64,000 nucleotides of DNA from Corynespora cassiicola (taxonomy: Eukaryota; Ascomycota; Dothideomycetes; Pleosporales; Corynesporascaceae): NCBI GenBank assembly GCA_022059125.1, contig JAEUWY010000005.1:1488001-1552000 (forward strand), given 5' to 3'. How positions within the stretch are numbered: position 1 is the first letter of the stretch; the number at the start of each line of letters is the position of its first letter. The position numbers and the translations under genes were made by a program. Positions 56,015-64,000 of this stretch are shown one piece after another. The notes below the pieces were generated by a model. That model did no database searches. It was not told where the DNA came from and saw only the letters and a list, made by a program, of their open reading frames with translations.

Positions 56015-57195
56015 TTAAGCTATACTGCTGAAGGGTAGATCCCAGAGCACGCAAGCTACTAGCATTGCTCCCACGCTGACAGTGGCGGCCATGAGAATGT
56101 TGACCGCATTGTTGTCCAGTATATCTCGACCCACCTCCACCTTCCGGCTCTCGTGCTGTCCGTCGGCAATCTCATTTCCACTTCCTCCTGCTTTCTGCAT
56201 TGTCCTTGCAGCCTGCGTGCAATGATCGATCGCAGAGCTCTTCGCTATCCCTTCCTTGCCCTGTTCGTAGCTGACAGCTTCACTCCGTATCTTCGCCCTC
56301 TGCTTGAGATGCAGAGGGTTGCTCCCATGTACAAGCACCTTTTTACCGCCATCTCCTTCTATGATCTTCCCCGAATGGACATCGATGACGCTTGCCTGCA
56401 GAAAAGCACCTAGGAGAGAGTCTAGGATAGTCCCGCTGAACCCAGCCAGCGTCAGAGCCACGGTGTATTTCGCCTTGTCTGCCATAGTCCATTCTTTGCA
56501 AAAAGGTATGAGAAGGGTCGAGGTAGATGTAAGGATGACTGAACCTAGAAGCCCCGCTCCCAGGCCAGCGCCCGTTACCCCTCCGTTGGTCCCGGGGGGT
56601 ACCACGCGCCACGGGGCAGTGATAAGGCGAGGCTTGGTCTTGGAGAGGATTCCGAGCTCAGAAGAGAAGGTATCGGCAGCAACAGCGGCATAATTTCTGG
56701 GGTCCTGTGAGTGTTTCGAAGCTTATTACTGCGGCGGGCTATGCTTACGCGACTATTCCGACAACCAGCACATCCGACCCCCGAGGCCAGCACAGATCCT
56801 CACTAAAGTAGGTGCCTTCCTTCTTTACTTTCCAGGTATGAAGCAAAATGAGTATTGACGCTACCAAAGAGTTTGCAAGGACCTGTATATGGTTTCGAGC
56901 CCCTTCCCCGCCAGATGCGCCGGTCGCGGATTGCGTGAGCTTCGCCTTGATGTCATGTTTGACCTGAGACTATCAGATGGCGTTGCAGGCTACAATGTGG
57001 AAGAAGTACCTTGGTCACAGCGGTTCCCGCCAGGAAGAAGACAGCCAGCAGCGCAAAGAAGACACTCCAAGGGTGCACGGCATGGGCGACGGCGGTGAGA
57101 AAAGCAGTAAGAATGCCAACAGGCGTCAAGGACTTGCGAGACCAAGCTCGGTATACCAGTGCAGCCGTCGCTGGAACAGCGATTGCGGGCTTCAT
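56015..57195 (-). CDS. TMEM19/DUF92 family integral membrane protein
   Basis: Exons on the minus strand are 57195-57010, 56963-56749 and 56696-56015, giving 360 residues. Family marks are KSLTPVGILTAFLTAVAHA near the N-terminus, NYAAVAADTFSSELGILSKTKPRLIT and VPPGTNGGVTGAGLGAGLLGS. Several membrane segments are clear (SVFFALLAVFFLAGTA; LVASILILLH; VALTLAGFSGTILDSLLGAFLQ; a C-terminal ILMAATVSVGAMLVACVLW). In plants and cyanobacteria the family includes a phytyl-phosphate kinase (VTE6); the fungal function is not established. Introns are about 46-52 bp. Divergent from the MFS transporter. Confidence 0.9.
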
Positions 57196-58239
57196 GGTGA
57201 GTGCGGAGGTGCCGATGTCATGAGCTGTCAGGATTACAAGACAAGGTAGTCGGCACGCTCGTCTGTTGCGTCACAAGCGGGAGCGACAGCCCTGCGGAGC
57301 TTGGCGAGAACCTCAGAGGACCACCGGAATATTCGCCCGCTCCTGTTCTCTCCAACCATTCCAGTCATCGGTTTGCAGGAGGCCAGCTAAACGTGCATAG
57401 GTCTGTTGCGCCCGTCTTCGGGCCGCGTTCCTCGTGTTAGATTGGGAAGGGTTATCCACCCAAGCCACAAATCCTCCGTTTCTGTGCTCTTGATTGCCCA
57501 ATGCCTACGAGACGAGCAAAGACGGTATATCTCCTAGCTCACCTGCAGAGTTACCACCTTATTCCCGGAGCTACTGTGTCGCGATAAGTCAAAGGAGAAC
57601 GCGTTGTGGAGTCACAGATTCCACCATAGGATTACTAGCATACACGCCATTTACGGTGGGCAATGCCCGAGCGCTACCATAACGCGAGGCAGGATTACGA
57701 TCGCATAAGCAGCCTGGAGTCCGAGTTATCATACGGTGCTATGCCGTCGACGATGACGGCTGGGTAAGCCTCAGTGTTGACCGGTTGCCCACTGCGGCGG
57801 TGCACCCGACGCCTTACTTATTTGGGGGAGCTTTGCGGCCGACACACCCAACCACGGGCACCCACAGCACCCTTCGTCCTGCTCCTCCAAGCCACTGCCC
57901 CCAAAAGCTTCGCCTGCGTCGACCCGCTTCGCAACCACAGCCCATTGGACTGTGAGAAATCAAGCTTGGGTGGCCCTGCGCCTTCCGACTTTGCACCGAA
58001 CTGCACTTGTCCTCCTCAGCTTTGCGCTCTGGTGTCCCAAGTAGGTAAAGGTTGGACAAAGAGATACCCGTGGACAACAATATAAGGGTCGCGCCTGCGA
58101 GCTTCATCAAGATGGACTATTCATCGACCACGGCTCTGCCTACCATCCATCTTCTTTGTGTACCAAGTCTATATACCTCGATCAGCAATCTGTCTATACA
58201 GCAAGATACGTGTAGCCCACCATACATCTTTGATCTCCT
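57196..58239. promoter_or_regulatory. Divergent promoter region TMEM19-like / MFS transporter
   Basis: 1 kb between divergent start codons with no credible gene. It could permit co-regulation, but no sites are assigned. Confidence 0.5.
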
Positions 58240-60322
58240 ATGGCCTATCTTTTGTTCAAATATATCAGGGGAAAGATCAGAGAAAGCAGGGAGAACAAGC
58301 TACCCGCTACTGACGGATCACATTTGATCCCAGAGCCTGCCCTGAACCCTAAACAAGAGCAAGACAATTTGCACCCAGATGACAGCACACATGCCCGTGT
58401 CCAGCCACCAATATCGAACAAGGATGCTGGAGAGCACGCGCGTGCCAAAGCCGAAGCATCAAGAAGAAGGATTTATAGATGGAAAATGATCTTGGGCCTA
58501 GTCCTGCCGAATTTCCTTTCGGCTGTCGATGTCACCATTGTGGCGCCAGCTATTCCAACCATCTCATCCCACTTTGGTACGCACACATCCTTGCGCTGAT
58601 GAAAACCGACTTTCTAACTCATTTTAGACCGCCTGAGTGGGAGCTTCAACTGGATCGTCGCTGCATACACGCTTACTTTCACAACATTCGTACCAGCATC
58701 CGGTCAGATTGCTGATATTTATGGCCGGCACTTCGCGCTCCAGTTCCAAATGTTCTGGATCCTCATTGGCAGTGTCCTGTGTGCATCGGCAGCATCTTGG
58801 GGCATGCTACTCTTCGGACGTGCCCTACAAGGCCTGGGAGCTGCCGGGATTCTGAATTTGACCCGGATTGTTCTCTCAGACGGCGTGAGCCTTGCCGATA
58901 ACTCTAAGAACAACACCGTCTTTTCTCTTATCAATGGAATCAGGTACATGCTATTGGAGTCTCCATAATGTATCAAGCAGTTGCTAAATTCACTTCAGCT
59001 ATGCCGTCGGACCCGTCATCGGCGGCTACCTCTCCTCTTCCTCATGGCGCTACTGCTTCGTCGTCCCGATCCCTATCGCCGCTCTCTCCCACATCCTCAT
59101 CTTCTTCCTCATGCGAAAAGACCTCAAACCCGGGCGCGTATCGTTCCAACCTGGCGATCGCCGACGCACTGGCTACGTCGCAGGACTTCTGACGTTCGAC
59201 TGGCTGGGCATCATATTCTTCATCTTCGGCGTTGGCCTTATAATACTCGCACTCCAATGGGGCGGAACGCAATACTCATGGTCTAGCGCTGCAACCATTG
59301 CGCTTCTTGTCATCGGCGCACTTCTATTCCTATCCTTCTTCGCACACGAGTACCTCCTCGCCCCAGGGCGCTTCGCAAACCGCATACTGCGCGGACAAGT
59401 GCCCATGATCCCCTCGACACTCTTCCGCCGAAAAGACACGTCGCTACTCATGGTGATCAACTTCGCCACGGGAACCTCGCTCGTGTCCGCCTTTTACTTC
59501 ATCTCATACTACTGGCAGCTCGCAGAGGGCTACCCCTCATCCAAGGCAGGCGTCCAGCTCCTCTACTACACCCCCGGCCTAGGCGTGGGCGTCTACTCTG
59601 CCATGTTCCTCTGCAACGTATGGCCGCGCCAGACATTCCCAGCGCTATTCATCGGCTCCATCGTCGAGGCCGTGGGCCTGGCGCTGCTCACCTGGGCCGT
59701 GAGCGCCCGGCACACGGTCCTGGTCAGCGTCTTCCTGGCCGTCTCCGGCGCGGGGACGGGCCTGCGCTTCATGCCCGTCGTGCTACACGCCGCGGGCGTC
59801 TGGCCCGAACGCATCGCTAACATGCAGAGCCTCATGAGCTTCATGATTCCCTTTGGCGAGACGGTCGGCATATCGATGATGGGCGCCGTGTTTGGCAACA
59901 AGCTGTCCACCTATCTCGGTGCCATCGATTTGGGATCTGGCAACGGTGCGTTGGCCGCTTCTCATGGCGGTGTGCCGAACTTGGATGTCCTGGCCCAGCT
60001 TCCCGTGGAGACGAGAGAGGCCGTTCAGAATGCGGCGGCGCGGGCGGTGATGTGGAGTTTTGTAAGCATTTTGCCGTTCATGGGGCTGGCGATTGTGGCG
60101 AGCATGTTCTTGGGCAATGTTTGGATCGGGCGTGAGGCTAGTGTCGAGGACGGCAAGGTGATCAGGGAGGAAGCCAAAGGAATGGTTTTGAGGGATGTGT
60201 TTTTGAAGGCTTTGGTTTTGGGGAAGGTAGCTGAGGAGAAGGAAGTGGTGCAGAAGGGTGATGATGTGGAGGAGAGGGAGAAGGTGGGTGATGCCGAGCA
60301 GAATTTGAGAGCGAGTGCATAG
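58240..60322 (+). CDS. MFS transporter, DHA2-like (14-TM) drug:H+ antiporter type
   Basis: Exons are 58240-58576, 58628-58943 and 58999-60322, giving 658 residues. The hydrophilic N-terminus (~80 residues) is followed by LGLVLPNFLSAVDVTIVAPAIPTIS, a loop-2 motif A variant GQIADIYGRHFALQ, GRALQGLGAAGILNLTRIVLSD and motif-C-like YAVGPVIGGYLSSSSWRYCFVVPIP. Further helices run to about residue 600, and the tail is cytoplasmic and charged. This layout fits plasma-membrane exporters of toxic compounds or metabolites. No biosynthetic genes sit beside it, so a cluster role is unsupported. Introns are 51 and 55 bp, and both junctions restore family motifs. Confidence 0.92.
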
Positions 60323-60672
60323 CCTACTTTCATATATCCAAGATTTCCGAAAGACGATAGTTGCATTTTTACGTTATAGACATGAATACAAGACCATTGC
60401 AGCAGGTACCTTCTGTCACACCCCATTGCAAATTCTGTATTTCGCAACAGAGTCCATCGTTGGTAGTAACCCACCGCGAATTCGAAGCTACCGTAAATCC
60501 ACTCAATACTCCGCTGGCCTTCACATCATTTCCCCTCGTCTCTACGCTGACACGTGGACTCTGGAACATACTCATAGGTTCGATTATCCACCCAGCGTGG
60601 CCAACTCGGATATCTGGGGTTTGGGCGACTGCTTGGCCTTCCAGTACTCGGAATATGCGGCCTTTCATTCTC
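60323..60672. other. Convergent intergenic 350 bp
   Basis: No gene seen. An isolated GGTTCGATT string near 60580 resembles a tRNA B box, but no tRNA cloverleaf surrounds it. Confidence 0.45.
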
Positions 60673-62094
60673 CTAGGGTATCGAGTTGGCTGTCCCCGAA
60701 AGAGGCGGCGCAATATTCTCCGAGGCTGATGGGCTAGAAGTTTCCACAGGCGGCACATCATCCTCATAAGATAATAAACTAGAAGGTTCCACTGGTAGTA
60801 GTACATCATCCTCACAAGCTGATGGGCTGGACGTTTCCACGGGCGGCACGGTTCTCTCGATAGCGGACGAGCTGGTGGTTCCCAAAGCAGGGTAGACGAT
60901 CTCCTCGGAAGCTGACGAGCTGGTGGGTTCCAAAGGAGGGTAGACAATCTCCTCGGAAGCTGGCGAGCTGGTCGTCCCCAAAGGAGGATGGACGATCTCA
61001 TTGGAGGCTGGCGAGCTGGTAGTTCCTAAATCAGGGTAGACAATCCCCTTGGGAGGTGAAGAGCCCGATGTTTCCATAAGAGACGGCACAGTTTCTTCTT
61101 CGGAGGGCAACAAGGCATCTGTCTGCGCCGAAGGTGAATCGGCTCTCTCCGTGGCCGTCGTTGAGTGAGACGTTTTTGAAGGCGACGATGCATTCCCCTC
61201 AGGAGTCGATTTTTTGATCCTTAGTACAATAGGTAACATGATTTCTTCCTCGGAAGACGTTGCTGTTCTCCTCTCACGAAACGATACAGTCTCGCCTTCG
61301 GCATTGACGTTCAAGTCTAGAGTCAATTTGCTACGGTGTTCAGAAGCATCCCGGATGACAGAAGCAAGGTCGTCAAACTTCTTATCCCATGATTTAAACG
61401 TGGTAATGAGAGTGGTAACAAGCTCCACATGTTTTTCAAACATTGGCGTGATCTCTTGCATGATCTTGGCCTTGTCTAGCTTTTCTGGAGACGCTTTATT
61501 GACCGGTGGCTCTTGTGGTGCATTTTCATTTTGAGAACTCTGGGATGGAGGTTCGGGTATTGTTTCAAGTAAAGGTACGTGGTAGCCTTGTTTTCTATAG
61601 CGCGAACGGGGACTTGACATCTGACGGACAGGTACTGGATTGGATGGCGTCGACGGTGCCGGGTTTGTGCCATTGGGATTGGCAGGCGGTTGAATGTTTT
61701 GCATATCGATAGTACGATGGGGGCGAGACCTATTTGAATCTCTGTTTTCTGTTGAATGGCTGCGCGCTCGGCCAGAGCTTGAAGGGCGACTCGGTTGTGT
61801 GTTTGCGAAAGGATCCAGCGACGTAGAGCTTGTAGGAAATGAATCACTCGGCCGGGCAGGCAGCCAGTCTCTAGATGAAGTTTCACTCGAAGTTCTTGCT
61901 GAAAAAGAGTTAGAACTGCGTTTCATGCCCATTGCCCTTGCGGATGTCGGCTGTGTAGCCATGGGCGGTACGCCTCTCGCTTTACCTGAACGACTTTCAG
62001 AAGAGCGTCTGCTCTGTACTTTTGGCTTTCTGCCGCTTGGATCAGGGCGCCAATAGTCTTTGATACCACTCGCGCAGCTTTCAAGGAAGCCCAT
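60673..62094 (-). CDS. Unknown Ser/Pro-rich protein with C-terminal tandem repeats
   Basis: A 473-residue single-exon frame. The N-terminal half is basic and Ser/Arg-rich (KPKVQSRRSSESRSGKARG; RARSHSTENRDSNRSRPHR). The centre has one likely coiled-coil/helical segment, EKLDKAKIMQEITPMFEKHVELVTTLITTFKSWDKKFDDLASVI. The C-terminal third contains 16-residue repeats of the form IVYPxLGTTSSPASEE, encoded by a 48-bp DNA repeat, then more divergent units (VETSSPSACEDD, VEPSSLLSYEDD). No signal peptide or transmembrane segment is seen. I do not recognise the family. The start is the first ATG (MGFLESCASGIKDYW). Confidence 0.7.
   Translation of the reverse strand: MGFLESCASGIKDYWRPDPSGRKPKVQSRRSSESRSGKARGVPPMATQPTSARAMGMKRSSNSFSARTSSETSSRDWLPARPSDSFPTSSTSLDPFANTQPSRPSSSGRARSHSTENRDSNRSRPHRTIDMQNIQPPANPNGTNPAPSTPSNPVPVRQMSSPRSRYRKQGYHVPLLETIPEPPSQSSQNENAPQEPPVNKASPEKLDKAKIMQEITPMFEKHVELVTTLITTFKSWDKKFDDLASVIRDASEHRSKLTLDLNVNAEGETVSFRERRTATSSEEEIMLPIVLRIKKSTPEGNASSPSKTSHSTTATERADSPSAQTDALLPSEEETVPSLMETSGSSPPKGIVYPDLGTTSSPASNEIVHPPLGTTSSPASEEIVYPPLEPTSSSASEEIVYPALGTTSSSAIERTVPPVETSSPSACEDDVLLPVEPSSLLSYEDDVPPVETSSPSASENIAPPLSGTANSIP
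60869..61060 (-). repeat. 48-bp in-frame coding tandem repeat, four copies
   Basis: Units start at 60869, 60917, 60965 and 61013, each opening GAGCTGGT on the + strand, at an exact 48-bp period with scattered substitutions. They encode the 16-residue repeat of the enclosing gene. A more diverged unit precedes at 60821-60868. Confidence 0.95.
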
Positions 62095-62705
62095 TGAGGT
62101 TGGCGAATGTTACAGTGCGAGGAAGCAGATGTGTGTACTGGTTATCAAGGGGTGGATAGCGACTGTGAGCCTAGTAGCAATAGCGAGCAGACTGCGCTAT
62201 AATGAGAAAATAGCAGTGGAAGATAAGTACAAGTATCCTTGTTATGAAGCTGGTGCAGGAGTGAGGATGTATGGACAAACATCGGCCCTCATCTTGCCGG
62301 ACTTTCCATCCCAAGAGTCAACTGCAGTTCCCTTAGATTAAGATGCCGCAGCAAAAGCTCATACGTGACTGCCTCGAAGGGCTACTACATATTAAAAGAA
62401 AATAATGTCTCCGACGTTGCGAGAAGGCAACCTCCAAACTCCTGCCAATGTAAATCATACGCCAATCCAGATCAGGTTATTGTGGCGGTAGAGCCTACGG
62501 AGCTGGCCAGTCGAGCTTGGGAAGAAAGCACGCTCCAATGATCAGTAACACCCTACTACAACCAAACTGGCCAACCAAGAACGATACGTAGTCGACATGG
62601 CGAATTGTGTAGCGCAAAACCTTCGAGAGGGGCCAAAACGATCGCCGGCTACTCCACCCCGACCATCACTGCCTCGGACCCTAAGATGACCAGAATCTCC
62701 GGCTC
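62095..62705. other. Intergenic 611 bp
   Basis: Leader of the repeat protein gene and 3' flank of the small acylated-protein gene. No supported gene. Confidence 0.5.
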
Positions 62706-63221
62706 TTAATTCCAATTGCGGGTCTCTGTTGCAGCATCTGCCTCGCGTTGAGCACGGTTCTCTGCCGCTGCCTGCTGCAGCGTCTGAGTCTGGGTCTGCC
62801 TCTTCTGCGCATCCAACTTCTTTGCCAGATCACCAGTAGGAGCCTTGGTGTTACGAGCCTATCAACGCGGTCCGACAGTCAGTCATAGTTCTCCCGGAAA
62901 AGGTCGAAGCCCCATTCATATCCACGCTGTCGTCGTCATGGGCTGGGCGGCGGGCTTCGCGAGCCGTGGATGCGACCACAGCGACTCCGTTTTACGCACC
63001 TCTGCAGCGGCGGCAGCGGCCGACCTGGCGTCATCACCCGATGGCTCGCCTCCTCCAACCGTCCTTCCAGGGCCAGAGACCTTGGGCTTCTTCCCAGAGC
63101 CACCTTCGGCGACGCGCGCTGGCACCGAGGCTTTGGTGGCAGGGGCGGGCGCAGAGCCGAGGGTGCGGCCGGGACCCTGGAAATTGTCGTCCTTCGACTG
63201 CTTGCCGCAAAGGTTCCCCAT
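62706..63221 (-). CDS. Small conserved fungal protein with N-terminal MGxxC acylation motif
   Basis: Exons on the minus strand are 63221-63000 and 62858-62706 (141 bp intron), giving 124 residues. The N-terminus MGNLCGKQSKDDNFQGPGRTLG offers Gly2 for myristoylation and Cys5 for palmitoylation, so membrane attachment is likely. A Gly/Ala/Pro-rich linker repeats a GPGRT(V/L)G motif. Exon 2 encodes a charged helix, LAKKLDAQKRQTQTQTLQQAAAENRAQREADAA, ending RNWN. I recall similar uncharacterised fungal proteins with the same ends but can give no function. The GTGCGT donor and GATAG acceptor give an intact frame. Confidence 0.8.
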
Positions 63222-63923
63222 TCTGAGGCGCGTTTGTAGAGGTGTAGAGGGCGAGGGGATTATGTGGAGTTGCGATGGCGAATTGGAGACGAGCGGAGGT
63301 GACGAGCGGCGGCAGGGCGATCAGATATCAGCCTCGCCATGGTGGGGGAAACACAGGGTAGCAAACGCAGCGCACGGTGGCTGTGTGCCGTGTACCGCTG
63401 ACGCTGCCGCCAAGCACTTGGTTGGAATGCCGTCTGCAGAGGGGAGAGGCCATGGCCGCGGTGGACGCCACCAGAGCCGTGACCGCGAGAGCCGTGGTAT
63501 TGATCGCGTTTGCCAGGCCCGGGCGATCTGAAGAGCACGTACAAAGATCGAAACAGGATGCTGTGGGCGCGTGACGTGCGAGGGCGGCGAGCTGCTATGG
63601 GCCCAATCACATGGGCGCCGTATGCTGCTTAGTCACGCTCCACCGTCTAAGATCTGATTGTGGGCCATTCACCCCTCCAAACACTTCCTTCTCCTGCACC
63701 CGCATGATACATGCACGCCTCGTTGGTAGGCTGGTGAAGATCGGACGGTAGTTTTGTGCAGGCCCCGCTGGCATTCACCTCCTTCTCTTACTCGATTCGC
63801 GCCCGCTCTCGGTCGGCGCATTGCATCAGACCTCAGGACCATTATGAGTACCCTGATAACCCAGCTGTATGACTTTGAGTTTTCATAACCCATACCACCG
63901 TCTCCCCTCAGCAGCTCGCCAGC
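63222..63923. promoter_or_regulatory. Divergent promoter region at the right edge
   Basis: 702 bp between the acylated-protein gene and the partial gene at the window end. No other gene seen. Confidence 0.45.
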
Positions 63924-64000
63924 ATGGCTTACGGCTTCTCAGATAACGATCGCGACTCGGCCTTTGGCGACGACGACTTCCTCTGGAACGATCCCATGTT
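63924..64000 (+). CDS. Start of an unidentified gene, cut by the window end
   Basis: ATG after AGC context begins MAYGFSDNDRDSAFGDDDF, an acidic N-terminus of 25 residues before the window ends. The frame is open to the end. It is too short to identify. Confidence 0.45.
   Translation, partial: MAYGFSDNDRDSAFGDDDFLWNDPM

Noticed and set aside
58240..60322. Biosynthetic gene cluster around the MFS transporter
   Set aside because: Neighbours are UMP1, TMEM19-like and unknown structural-type proteins; no synthase, P450 or methyltransferase is present.
60577..60592. GGTTCGATTATCC tRNA-like B box
   Set aside because: Flanks do not fold into a cloverleaf; no A box at the right distance.

Overview
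This window is nuclear DNA of a filamentous ascomycete (Pezizomycotina). Genes are interrupted by short spliceosomal introns, mostly 45-80 bp, with GTRNGT donors, CTRAC-like branch points and YAG acceptors. Fungus-specific families are present: Zn(II)2Cys6 regulator, Fungal_trans_2, Whi2, 2EXR/F-box-like. One U2 snRNA gene is present. I cannot name the genus; a Dothideomycete is a guess.

Layout, left to right. A 5'-truncated D-2-hydroxyacid dehydrogenase (+) is followed by a 3.4 kb GC-rich, repeat-bearing stretch and a Zn2Cys6 regulator (+). A 5.9 kb region without protein genes then changes from GC-rich to AT-rich near 9.6 kb and carries the U2 snRNA gene (-). Next come a tocopherol-cyclase-like protein (-), an agmatinase-type ureohydrolase with signal peptide and terminal KDEL (-), an Fpg-family DNA glycosylase (+), NAA15 (+), SEC13 (-), an F-box-like protein (-), a GPI-type glucose/sorbosone dehydrogenase (-), a 1150-residue Ser/Pro-rich protein (-), GCN20 (+), WHI2 (+), S-adenosylhomocysteinase (-), a Fungal_trans_2 protein (+), a 2EXR/F-box-like protein (-), an unrecognised membrane-type protein (-), a prenylated ubiquitin-fold protein (-), UMP1 (-), a TMEM19/DUF92 membrane protein (-), an MFS transporter of the DHA2 type (+), a repeat-bearing protein (-), a small acylated protein (-) and the first 77 nt of another gene (+).

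How the genes relate. Most are housekeeping genes in ordinary fungal order: translation and stress signalling (NAA15, GCN20, WHI2), secretion (SEC13), protein turnover (UMP1, F-box-like), methylation cycle (S-adenosylhomocysteinase) and DNA repair (Fpg). I see no biosynthetic cluster, intact transposon, CRISPR array or defence island. Adjacent genes do not form one pathway.

The most interesting signals are at fine scale: coding first exons of 3, 3 and 9 nt (SEC13, UMP1, Fpg), two GC-AG introns, two stop-free introns whose length is a multiple of three, an ER-retention-like tail on the agmatinase, a hydrophobic tail encoded just past the stop of the 1150-residue gene, a 48-bp in-frame coding repeat, and the isolated U2 locus. 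Exon boundaries were inferred by eye from splice signals and reading frame. Each multi-exon model closes to an exact multiple of three unless stated.
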